DNA from: Sulfurovum sp034659695
GTDB taxonomy: Bacteria; Campylobacterota; Campylobacteria; Campylobacterales; Sulfurovaceae
DNA: 7,419 nucleotides
Assembly (NCBI GenBank): GCA_034659695.1
Contig: JAYEHY010000131.1
Span: 1-7,419, forward strand
Direction: 5' to 3'
Shown: positions 1 to 6,263 of the stretch, piece by piece
Position numbering within the stretch: position 1 is the stretch's first letter
Layout of the letters: each line of letters opens with the position of its first letter
The notes under the pieces: generated by a model
What the model saw: the letters and a program-made list of their open reading frames with translations, nothing else
Databases searched by the model: none
Told to the model about the DNA's origin: nothing
Translations under genes and position numbers: made by a program

Positions 1-162
1 AAAGAACCATAATCCCAATCTTCTGTACGTCTACTAAGTTTAGCGTTAGACAATAGGCATGTATCTCTACATTTTCTCTTTTACTCGCTTTTTCTAGTAG
101 TTCTAAAAAATATTCAAAATCTTCCATATCATCAAAAACTTGCATACCCATATTACCTCTAT

Positions 163-167
163 TAATA
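163..167. repeat. Left copy of TAATA target-site duplication
   Basis: TAATA directly abuts the left terminal repeat of the inserted element. The partner copy is at 256-260. Confidence 0.7.
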
Positions 168-255
168 GACATCTTGCAAAACCTATCGGAAACGATGGCT
201 TTAGCCTCGTCACATGGTGAAGCTGAAGCATCACTTCCAAGTTTTGCAAGAACTC
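168..255. mobile_element. 88-bp MITE-like palindromic insertion with TIRs and TAATA duplication
   Basis: On the plus strand the left end reads GACATCTTGCAAAAC; the reverse complement of the right end reads GAGTTCTTGCAAAAC, matching at 13 of 15 positions with an 11-bp identical core (TCTTGCAAAAC). Similarity continues inward with small gaps (GGAAACGATGGCTT against GGAAGTGATGCTT), so nearly the whole element can fold into one hairpin. It is flanked by TAATA at 163-167 and 256-260. Removing the element plus one TAATA (93 bp) restores the expected His-Ile-Ile-Asn-Arg-Gly-Asn of the host transposase, which is strong evidence for a real insertion. It codes for no protein of its own and would have to be moved by a transposase elsewhere. 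The exact split between terminus and target duplication is ambiguous by a few bases. No second copy was seen in this window. Confidence 0.8.
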
Positions 256-260
256 TAATA
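256..260. repeat. Right copy of TAATA target-site duplication
   Basis: TAATA directly follows the right terminal repeat. Collapsing the two copies restores the uninterrupted transposase frame. Confidence 0.7.
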
Positions 261-323
261 ATATGATAGATTCCTCCTACTGTCGCTCCTCTTGGTATGC
301 GTGGCAATAATTGTAACCCTCTA

Positions 324-926
324 CTAAAGTTCCTTCTTTTTACGATTAAATAACATTGAGCCAAAGAAAACTAAACTATATCCAAATAGTTCAATCCCCT
401 CTTGTATCACTGTTTTGTAAACATGATGATAGTCATCACCCATAATATCACGCCATAAACTTCCTGTTCCAAAAGTTCGGCTAAACACGATAATAATTAG
501 AAACCCAATCAATATGTAGGTACTCATTTTTGTTTGGCTGTAGGTTAGCAAAGGCTGCAATATAGTAGTTTTGTTTTTAACAGCATAATATAGTGTTGCT
601 ATCAGTACGATAGCCACTGGTACCTTCCAAAAACCATGAAAAACCGCATCTAGGTAGTAGTCACCTTCACGAATGAACATCATAGTAAATAGACCTGCCA
701 TAAGAATAAACAGTCCTTTTGATTCAGGCTCTTTTGATGAAGCCTTATAAAATATAATCGCTGATATTAAAATAAAAACCTCTTGCATAAACTCTGTTAT
801 AGAAACCTCAGATAGTCCATTTTTTAAAATAGTAATATCAACAGATATAAAAAATGGAATAAGTAGCATAAGTATAGCAAGTGCTAAAAATTCAAATAGT
901 AAAGATTTCGCTTGATTATTTTTCAT
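324..926 (-). CDS. Unrecognised multi-pass inner-membrane protein
   Basis: This 200-residue protein is not one I can name. Hydrophobic stretches near residues 8-28, 47-61, 71-85, 102-115, 133-150 and 177-193 suggest about six membrane segments, followed by a basic tail (NRKKKEL). Polar residues that look conserved cluster at membrane edges: REGDYYLDAVFHGFWK (residues 86-101), the stretch SRTFGTGSLWRD (149-160), and the pair E176/E179 in a helix before the last segment. Such buried Asp/His/Glu/Arg sets occur in membrane hydrolases and in channels, but this is not enough to assign activity. The start is supported by AAAAAGGAT about 10 nt upstream, overlapping the end of the PAP2 phosphatase gene; the 17-nt gap implies co-transcription and probably coupled translation with it. 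A role in lipid handling is inferred from that neighbour only. The gene itself is very likely real. Confidence 0.85.
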   Translation of the reverse strand: MKNNQAKSLLFEFLALAILMLLIPFFISVDITILKNGLSEVSITEFMQEVFILISAIIFYKASSKEPESKGLFILMAGLFTMMFIREGDYYLDAVFHGFWKVPVAIVLIATLYYAVKNKTTILQPLLTYSQTKMSTYILIGFLIIIVFSRTFGTGSLWRDIMGDDYHHVYKTVIQEGIELFGYSLVFFGSMLFNRKKKEL

Positions 927-943
927 AATTAAATATATCCTTT

Positions 944-1537
944 TTAAAATCTATGTTTAAGTCCCATAACTACTTTATCACCATCAAAATAGAGTATAAG
1001 AGGTGACTCTCTCTCGTGAGCCCAATACCCACTAGCAAATCCAACCAAAGCACCTACAATGACATCACTCTGCCAGTGAGCTTGTGCTTTTACACGTCCT
1101 CCCATTTGGTGCAATGGCAAAGCCCAAAGAAGATGTACCCATGGAGAGTCATCTTTGTACTCCAATACAAAAGGGGTCACCAGTGCTGTCATTCCAGAAA
1201 CATGCCCACTAAAAAAACTCTTTCCATCTTCAAACCACTCTGATGGGCTATCTGTATGCCTTGGTCTCAGTCTACCCGTAATACGCTTAGACCCCTCCGC
1301 AAGAAGTTGAGACATCAACCCTGCATCTAAACTTTTCCAAGCGGTTTTACCAAATCTACTCTCTGTTCCCTCATATGCAGCAGCAGCTAAAATACCTATT
1401 GTTGCATATTTAGGTATATCATAGTGTGCGCCCCAAAATCCATCTTCATCTAGTGTAACTTTTTTATCTAGTTCAAATGCAAATATTGTATTTGAACACA
1501 GAAGTAAAAAAATTATTATACTACTTACTTTTTTCAT
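944..1537 (-). CDS. PAP2-family phosphatase, secreted/periplasmic
   Basis: All three parts of the PAP2 acid-phosphatase signature are present: KRITGRLRPR (K84-X6-R91-P92), SGH at 110-112 (inside SFFSGHVSG), and R148-X5-H154-X3-D158 in GRVKAQAHWQSD. H112 and H154 would be the catalytic pair. Family members remove phosphate from phosphatidic acid, phosphatidylglycerophosphate, undecaprenyl diphosphate, lipid A or small phosphoesters; the sequence does not tell which. The N-terminus MKKVSSIIIFLLLCSNTIFA is a typical signal peptide with likely cleavage after A20, so the active site should face the periplasm. I chose the ATG at 1537 (197 residues) because AAAGG lies 6-7 nt upstream and the signal peptide starts cleanly there; an in-frame TTG at 1582 would add 15 residues of polar sequence before the signal peptide. 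The C-terminus (ILYFDGDKVVMGLKHRF) looks like a beta strand ending in Phe. It is followed after 17 nt by the membrane-protein gene at 324-926. Confidence 0.92.
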   Translation of the reverse strand: MKKVSSIIIFLLLCSNTIFAFELDKKVTLDEDGFWGAHYDIPKYATIGILAAAAYEGTESRFGKTAWKSLDAGLMSQLLAEGSKRITGRLRPRHTDSPSEWFEDGKSFFSGHVSGMTALVTPFVLEYKDDSPWVHLLWALPLHQMGGRVKAQAHWQSDVIVGALVGFASGYWAHERESPLILYFDGDKVVMGLKHRF

Positions 1538-1592
1538 TAACTGCCTTTTAGTATTATAAATTTCATTGTTAAATTTTTCCAACGCTTATGCA

Positions 1593-1736
1593 TCAAACCA
1601 CGAATTGTATAGCATCAGATTGTAACTGAGCAAGTATAGCTAAGTCTTCCTCTTGATTATCTGTCCTTAAGGTTTTTATAGGATTATATACTACTAGCTC
1701 AACTCTAAAATCTACCCAACCATTCAACCAAAACAA
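1593..1736 (-). other. Short open frame, possible gene remnant in the aas-PAP2 gap
   Basis: A minus-strand frame from a TTG at 1736 (GGAG 9 nt upstream) to a TGA at 1595-1593 gives 47 codons, including VDFRVELVVYNPIK and EEDLAILAQLQSDA. Its composition is protein-like (alternating hydrophobic and charged residues, ending QSDAIQFVV), but I recognise no family. It could be a small protein, the C-terminal remnant of a lost gene, or chance. It lies between the end of the acyltransferase gene and the PAP2 start. No clear intrinsic terminator was seen in the 245-bp gap, so read-through from the upstream operon is possible. Confidence 0.2.
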
Positions 1737-1782
1737 GCTATAAAACTCCTACCACATACGCGAAAAGGCTCACGAGAAAACA

Positions 1783-4700
1783 CTATCTTTCACTCAACTC
1801 CCCAGCCAACTTTTTGGCTCCCTTAAAGTCTGCTTTTCCTGTGCCTAGTTTTGGTAACGCTTCTACCTTGAAGTATGTTGAAGGGACAAAAAGTGGGTTG
1901 AGTTTTAAACTTTTTATCTCCTCTTTTAAGACTTCTAACTCTGTTTCTCCCTCTAACATGAGTACCAGTTTTTCACCCTTTTTTTCATCAGGTAGGGCAA
2001 CAACGGCTATTTGGTCATCCTCTTTTAGTATGCTGTTTATCTCTCGTTCTACTAATCCTAAGCTTACCATCTCGCCTGCTACTTTGGCAAAACGGCTATA
2101 GCGGTCAACGATGGTAAGGAAGCCATCTGCATCTAACTTTCCTTTGTCTCCTGTAACATACCAGCGTATGCCGTCTATCTCTTTGATGACTGAAGCGGTT
2201 TTTTCAGGGTCACCGATGTACCCTTTCATGATTTGCGTTCCTCCAATGAGTATCATCCCCTCTTCTCCTGTTTGAAGTCTCTCGAAACTCTCAGGATCAA
2301 CAATACGAAATGCCGAACCAGGCAGCGGTAAACCTACCGTTCCTACCTTTTGCCCTATTTGTGGTTTCCATGAGTCTAACATCAACACATCTGGCATATT
2401 TCCTGAAGCAACAGGAGTCGTCTCTGTGGCTCCATACCCTTCATAAATGTCATGTCCAAACTTCTTTTTAAAGGCATCTCTTATCTCTACAGGTAACTTT
2501 TCTGCACCTGCTACAACCATGCGTAGATGTTTGAGCATAAGCGGTGTTAATTTGCGGTTTCTTGTATAGAGTCTAAAAAATGTAGCTGTGGCAAGTAAAA
2601 TAGTCGCTTCATACTTAGCAGCCATTTTCCCTATGCCAAAACCATCAGTCGGGTCAGGATGAGAGGCAACAGGTATGCCCTCTATAAGTGGCAAGAGTGT
2701 GGTCACAGTCAAGCCAAATGAGTGAAATATAGGCAGCGTGCCAAGCATAACATCGTTATCGGTAGGGTTTAACAGCGTGTTGGTCTGTTTAATGTTCCCC
2801 ATGATATTTTTATGGCTTAACGCTATCCCTTTTGGTGTTCCCTCACTTCCACTTGAAAAGAGTATCGCTGCGGTCTCCTCTAGGTGGCTATTTTTTATAA
2901 ACAGCATACTTAGAAGTGAAGCGGGAAGCATCTTCACAAGCATTAACATAAGCACTCCTTTAGCCCTGCTCATTTGCTCTTTTATCTCTTCTAGGTAGAT
3001 AACCTCAACACCCTCTAGCACCGCTGTCATATCAAACCCTTTGGCTTTTAGCTTGGTTACAAACTGCTTTGAAGCCACGACGCTGCTTATGTTTGCTACT
3101 TTAAGGGCGTGTAGCAAACTCTCATTACCACTAGAGTAGTTTAAATTCACAATAGTTTTTCCTAAACTTAACAGAGCCATATTGCCCATAGAACCACCTA
3201 CAGAAGTGGGAAGGAGAATCCCTATATTTTGACTCTCTTTCACAAAAGGCTTCAATGCTGATGCCATCATCAGTGTACCTGTGGCAAATTTGTTGGCACT
3301 TACCTCAACCCCTGTAGAATCAGCCATACACAGCGTTGAGCCTACCTCTTTTACTGTATGTATCCATGCTTTTTGTATGGGCTGTAAAGTATCGGCATAA
3401 TTTCCCCAACTTGTTACAGAGAGGTCAAAGACTGCTTTTTTTACTTCACTAGCTCCAGTGTGAATATCTAAACTTTTTCCAAAAGTCACAGAGATATCTT
3501 TACTCTTTTTTCGTTTCATTTTTTGCGATGCGTAAGAGAAGTTGTCTTCCCATAGTCCTCTTAAAAAGAAAGGTACAATAACCGCATCTTCTACCTCTTT
3601 TGTGGCTATCTCAAAACCTCTTTGAAATACCCCTAAGTGACCATTACGAGAGAGATGCCCCTCAGGAAAAAGTGCAACTGTCTCACCACGGTTAAGGGCT
3701 TCAGTGACTTTTACTAATGCCCCCTTACTTCCTCTGCTTGAGATGGGTATCACACCAAAGAAGTCTAAAAAAGGTTTAAAGTACCACTTCTCATAGTAGC
3801 TTCTCTCCATCACAAAGCGTATCTGTTTTGGGTAAGCCATCTGCAAAATAGCCCAGTCTAAAAAAGAGACATGGTTACCTAAAAGCAGTACCCCCTTTTC
3901 TGCATTTACATTTTTAAGACCCTCAACCGAGAGTTTATACTTAAACCCTACAACCAAACGTACCATGTAGCGAACCAAAGATTGTGGAAGTTTAAAGAGT
4001 GTGTAACCCATACCCAAAAGTGCGACAAGAGACATCGCATAAAAAAGTACTGTAGAGGAGAGTTCAAAGTAACCAAACAGTACCGTAATGACAAGAAACA
4101 TAAACATCGTAACATTTTGCATAAAGTTATTGCCCGCAAGTACTTTACCTAAGATCTTTGTTGGTGTAGCAAACTGTATGAGTGCATTTAATGGCACAAT
4201 GAAAAGCCCTGCAAAAAAACCATAGACAAACAACACGGAACCCAAAAGCCATAAATTACCTAAAGTGGGTATAAGATAAAGTGATATGGCTATACCCAAC
4301 GCACCCAAAGGGATAATACCTATCTCAATGTAGTTTTTACTCACACGCCCTGCAAACAGTGCCCCAAATATAATACCCAAACCAGAAAGAGAGAGTAAGC
4401 CTTGTGCCACAACCGTATCTGTGATGCCTAGGTTACCTTTAAGCAGGTCACCAAATATAGCAATAACCACTTGAGAAACACCCCAAAAGATACTAAGACC
4501 TATGATACTTAACCACACCGCTTGGTTAGACTTTATCACACCTAGATTATTTTTAAGATACGATAAATTTTTATACTCGTTAGTTTCAAAAACCATCGCC
4601 TCATCTACCTGTACGGCTTTAAATTTCTTCACCAAACGTTTCGCCAATAGATACTCTACAGTACTTGCAGCTATGAGTAGATAGCCCACAGGAGCAATGT

Positions 4701-5235
4701 AAGTTAAGATTTCTGAAGGGTTTATCGTTCTATCTTGTAGCAAATGCTCAAAGAAAATAGAGTAAACCACCGCTCCAGCCAAAATAGAAACAATAGTCAC
4801 TGACTGCACCATCGCGTTAGCTTCTGCTAACTTTTCATTGCCTGTCATCTCTTTTATGAGTCCATACTTCGCAGGAGAGTAGATGGCACTTTGAGCAGCA
4901 AGAACAAAAGTCAAAGCAAATGCACCCCAAAACCAGCCCATGTAGTAGGAGAAGAGTATCATAGTAGTAATGATTATGGCTAAAGCAGAGGCATACTCTA
5001 TCACTTTAGTTTTAGGGTATTTATCACTAATAAACCCCGCAGGAGAAAAGAGAAAAATAAAAGGTAAAAGTATCAATGCATTCACGATAGCAGTAAGGAC
5101 AATGAGTTCTGATCCTTCATACGCCTTAAAGATAGTATTTTGTAAAACTATTTTATGACCCAAATCTGTCATAGCATTTAAAAAGATAATGAAAATATAC
5201 GGTGTAAACCCTGCAATTTTAAAAAGTGATTTCAT
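1783..5235 (-). CDS. aas: Fused LplT-like lysophospholipid transporter / PlsC acyltransferase / acyl-ACP synthetase (Aas)
   Basis: The 1150-residue chain has three parts. Residues 1 to about 420 are a multi-pass MFS transporter like LplT (NAMTDLGHKIVLQN at the first helix, SDKYPKTK loop at 70-77). Residues about 425-620 are a PlsC/AGPAT acyltransferase with H455-X4-D460 in NHVSFLD, FPEG at 523-526, QRGFE, and VPFF at 554-557. Residues about 625-1150 are an adenylate-forming acyl-ACP synthetase with phosphate loop SSGSEGTPKG (794-803), YGATETT (934-940), TGD (1028-1030), D1044-R1045, and catalytic Lys K1134 in GTGKADFK. Every expected catalytic residue is present. E. coli carries the same functions as LplT (397 aa) plus Aas (719 aa), matching the total length. 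The expected job is to flip 2-acyl-lysophospholipids across the inner membrane and re-acylate them with acyl-ACP made in place. The ATG overlaps the stop of the MerR gene (TAATG) and has AAGGAAG 4 nt upstream, so translation is coupled. I have no evidence on acyl or head-group preference. Confidence 0.95.
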   Translation of the reverse strand: MKSLFKIAGFTPYIFIIFLNAMTDLGHKIVLQNTIFKAYEGSELIVLTAIVNALILLPFIFLFSPAGFISDKYPKTKVIEYASALAIIITTMILFSYYMGWFWGAFALTFVLAAQSAIYSPAKYGLIKEMTGNEKLAEANAMVQSVTIVSILAGAVVYSIFFEHLLQDRTINPSEILTYIAPVGYLLIAASTVEYLLAKRLVKKFKAVQVDEAMVFETNEYKNLSYLKNNLGVIKSNQAVWLSIIGLSIFWGVSQVVIAIFGDLLKGNLGITDTVVAQGLLSLSGLGIIFGALFAGRVSKNYIEIGIIPLGALGIAISLYLIPTLGNLWLLGSVLFVYGFFAGLFIVPLNALIQFATPTKILGKVLAGNNFMQNVTMFMFLVITVLFGYFELSSTVLFYAMSLVALLGMGYTLFKLPQSLVRYMVRLVVGFKYKLSVEGLKNVNAEKGVLLLGNHVSFLDWAILQMAYPKQIRFVMERSYYEKWYFKPFLDFFGVIPISSRGSKGALVKVTEALNRGETVALFPEGHLSRNGHLGVFQRGFEIATKEVEDAVIVPFFLRGLWEDNFSYASQKMKRKKSKDISVTFGKSLDIHTGASEVKKAVFDLSVTSWGNYADTLQPIQKAWIHTVKEVGSTLCMADSTGVEVSANKFATGTLMMASALKPFVKESQNIGILLPTSVGGSMGNMALLSLGKTIVNLNYSSGNESLLHALKVANISSVVASKQFVTKLKAKGFDMTAVLEGVEVIYLEEIKEQMSRAKGVLMLMLVKMLPASLLSMLFIKNSHLEETAAILFSSGSEGTPKGIALSHKNIMGNIKQTNTLLNPTDNDVMLGTLPIFHSFGLTVTTLLPLIEGIPVASHPDPTDGFGIGKMAAKYEATILLATATFFRLYTRNRKLTPLMLKHLRMVVAGAEKLPVEIRDAFKKKFGHDIYEGYGATETTPVASGNMPDVLMLDSWKPQIGQKVGTVGLPLPGSAFRIVDPESFERLQTGEEGMILIGGTQIMKGYIGDPEKTASVIKEIDGIRWYVTGDKGKLDADGFLTIVDRYSRFAKVAGEMVSLGLVEREINSILKEDDQIAVVALPDEKKGEKLVLMLEGETELEVLKEEIKSLKLNPLFVPSTYFKVEALPKLGTGKADFKGAKKLAGELSER

Positions 5236-5897
5236 TAGGCTTCCTTACTGATGTGTTGTTGATGAGCTTGGACGGTATGCATATTAAAAATATACGGTTT
5301 AAGTTTGAGTATGAGGTCAAAAAGTAGTTCATAGCGTCTATCATGTGTCTCTTCACTACTTTTTAAAAGTTTTGAACCCATGATATTCTCTTTTTTTGCA
5401 AGAACTTTTGCATCGGATACATAGTCATCTAGTAGTGTAAAGTCAAGCCCTAAATCTTTGGCTCTCTCCAAAATCTCTGCAATCTCTACCTCTTTAGTAG
5501 AAAACCCTTTCTCTTGTTCAAAAAGATACCCTCTACTCTGGTAAGATTGCAACCTCTCTTCATCTATCTGAGCGTGTTCTAAAAAGTCCTCTTTGTTATA
5601 CCAAATATTCTCTCTACCTCCAGAGATAAGCTCCAACGAACGCACCATCATCTCAAAACTACCATCAAAGTCAAAATGGTTATCTGTAAAAATACTTTTT
5701 ATCTCGGAGATTGAGTAAGAGAAGTTGTGTTGAAGGTATTTGATAAACTTGAGTATCTGCACACATGAAGCATCATAAAGATGAACATTAGGTTTAGGCT
5801 TAGAAGGCTGAGGAAGAAGCCCCTCTTTCACATAGTAAAGTATCGTAGACTTACTCTCTTCACTCTGAAGCATAAGCTCTTTCATTTTAAGTTGCAT
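5235..5897 (-). CDS. MerR-family transcriptional regulator with two MerR-like DNA-binding segments
   Basis: Residues about 3-70 are a MerR-type winged helix: a recognition region ESKSTILYYVKEGLLPQP, a wing followed by VHLYDASCVQILKFIKYL, and YSISEIKSIF, matching the family pattern 'TIRYYxxxGLL...YxxxxxxxLxFIxxLxxxGFSLxEI'. Residues about 101-160 repeat the pattern more weakly: DFLEHAQIDEERLQSYQSRG, FSTKEVEIAEILERAKDLGL, DFTLLDDYV. This suggests a tandem duplication of the fold. The C-terminal part (about 165-220) is helical and may dimerise; there is no Cys cluster of the metal-sensing MerR type. The start at 5897 has AAAAGG about 8 nt upstream; a second in-frame ATG at 5885 is less well placed. 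Its stop overlaps the start of the lipid enzyme gene, so the regulator and its likely target form one operon and autoregulation is plausible. A fatty-acid or lipid signal is inference from this context only. Confidence 0.88.
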   Translation of the reverse strand: MQLKMKELMLQSEESKSTILYYVKEGLLPQPSKPKPNVHLYDASCVQILKFIKYLQHNFSYSISEIKSIFTDNHFDFDGSFEMMVRSLELISGGRENIWYNKEDFLEHAQIDEERLQSYQSRGYLFEQEKGFSTKEVEIAEILERAKDLGLDFTLLDDYVSDAKVLAKKENIMGSKLLKSSEETHDRRYELLFDLILKLKPYIFNMHTVQAHQQHISKEA

Positions 5898-5924
5898 GAC
5901 CTACCTTTTAGTTTAAGTTCTGTA

Positions 5925-5930
5925 AGTATA
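5925..5930 (-). promoter_or_regulatory. Predicted -10 box of the merR-aas operon
   Basis: TATACT on the minus strand ends 27 nt before the regulator's ATG, giving a predicted leader of about 20 nt that includes the AAAAGG ribosome site. A TCTACA about 18 nt further upstream is a weak -35 match and lies in the right arm (minus-strand sense) of the inverted repeat at 5944-5972. Confidence 0.45.
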
Positions 5931-5943
5931 GGAAAGTTAAGCT

Positions 5944-5972
5944 TAAAGTGTAGAGTGATGCTTTACACTTTA
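5944..5972. promoter_or_regulatory. 9-bp perfect inverted repeat, candidate operator for the MerR regulator
   Basis: TAAAGTGTA (5944-5952) and TACACTTTA (5964-5972) are exact reverse complements separated by 11 nt. The repeat overlaps the expected -35 zone of the merR promoter, 14 bp from its -10 box. Size and place suit a dimeric regulator's binding site. Classical MerR operators sit between -35 and -10, so this position would rather suit repression, or a noncanonical arrangement. Confidence 0.45.
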
Positions 5973-6128
5973 TATTGTGTTTACATAAGAGAAATACGTT
6001 ATTATTATCACAGACCCCCTATTTCACTCACAAAAACTCCTTTATGCTTAAGTAACAAAATCTGTTTAAGTATCTTAGTTGATTTTATGAAAAATTGTTA
6101 AAAGTATGTCATTTTGACCTACTTTTTG

Positions 6129-6163
6129 AAAATAAACATGCATTTTTAATGTTCGTTTATTTT
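6129..6163. repeat. AT-rich inverted repeat
   Basis: AAAATAAAC (6129-6137) and GTTTATTTT (6155-6163) are exact reverse complements 17 nt apart. The centre contains ATGCAT. The stem is weak because it has only one G:C pair. It could be a regulator site upstream of the plus-strand promoter, or chance in AT-rich DNA. Confidence 0.3.
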
Positions 6164-6166
6164 TCA

Positions 6167-6190
6167 TATAATGACCTCATATGATATAAT
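6167..6190 (+). promoter_or_regulatory. Two tandem TATAAT boxes, probable promoter region of the orphan gene
   Basis: Consensus -10 hexamers occur at 6167-6172 and 6185-6190, each inside a repeated ATATAATG, 18 bp apart. No good -35 is found for either, which is common in epsilonproteobacteria. Transcription from the second box would start near 6197, placing both hairpins at 6207-6263 in a leader of about 95 nt. Confidence 0.45.
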
Positions 6191-6206
6191 GTTCATTCAA
6201 TAAATA

Positions 6207-6235
6207 GTTGTTCGAACGCTTCGCATTCGAACAAC
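6207..6235. repeat. Stem-loop 1: 13-nt arms, TTC loop
   Basis: GTTGTTCGAACGC (6207-6219) pairs with GCATTCGAACAAC (6223-6235) with one C-A mismatch and a 3-nt loop. Each arm contains TTCGAA. There is no T-tract after it on either strand, so it is not an ordinary intrinsic terminator. Its last three bases (AAC, 6233-6235) are also the first three of stem-loop 2. Confidence 0.75.
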
Positions 6236-6263
6236 GGGGGCGTGGGCTGAACACGCCCCCGTT
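6233..6263. repeat. Stem-loop 2: GC-rich perfect 12-bp stem, 7-nt loop
   Basis: AACGGGGGCGTG (6233-6244) and CACGCCCCCGTT (6252-6263) are exact reverse complements around GGCTGAA. This is the most GC-rich spot in an AT-rich stretch and ends 28 nt before the ATG of the orphan gene. No poly-T follows in either direction. It may be an RNA structure in the leader, a REP-like or recombination-site palindrome, or the trace of a mobile element end. Confidence 0.75.

Larger units (their letters stand above)
1..307 (-). pseudogene. Decayed REP-associated (Y1/IS200-like) transposase, RAYT family, cut by left window edge
   Basis: Read on the minus strand from a TTG at 307-305 (AGAGGG about 10 nt upstream), the frame opens with MPRIPRGATVGGIYHII and later gives NRGNMGMQVFDD, MEDFEYFLELLEKA and VEIHAYCL. 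This is the N-terminal pattern of Y1-family REP-associated transposases (usual form MPRIPRG..GxxYHVINRGN...IFxDxxDxxxFLxLL...HAYCLMPNHFHL). Two lesions are visible. Between YHII and NRGN sit 31 extra codons from an inserted palindromic element (168-255). Directly after HAYCL (about position 47) the expected MPNHFHL with its HUH metal-binding motif is absent; instead another frame (47 down to 3) reads NAKLSRRTEDWDYGS, which resembles the family's C-terminal 'RAxLVxRAEDWxWSS' region. So the HUH motif and the expected catalytic-Tyr segment have been deleted, with a frameshift. It cannot be active as read. It begins 17 nt after the stop of the preceding membrane-protein gene. Family call is from pattern memory, strong for the N-terminus, fair for the C-terminal remnant. 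Confidence 0.82.

Noticed and set aside
1553..1582. TTGGAA-N18-TATAAT promoter for the PAP2 gene (minus strand)
   Set aside because: The match is good, but the predicted start of transcription near 1546 would fall in the ribosome site only about 9 nt before the chosen ATG, so it is unlikely to be functional for this start.
944..1582. Longer PAP2 protein from a TTG at 1582
   Set aside because: The extra 15 residues are polar and precede a complete signal peptide that has its own ATG and ribosome site at 1537.
1744..1785. Terminator after the acyltransferase gene
   Set aside because: Only a tiny imperfect CTC-GAG pairing is present, with no stable stem followed by T's.
5781..6101. 106-codon plus-strand frame
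   Set aside because: It overlaps the well-supported regulator gene in antisense and runs through its promoter region; the sequence resembles no protein family.
6207..6263. Integron attC recombination site in front of a cassette-like orphan gene
   Set aside because: The AAC...GTT outer bases and the close downstream ORF are suggestive, but the core sites do not fit RYYYAAC and GTTRRRY, the stem is perfectly paired without the unpaired bases attC needs, and no second site or integrase is visible.
6207..6263. Intrinsic (Rho-independent) terminator
   Set aside because: Neither strand has a U-rich tract after the stems, and no gene ends next to them.
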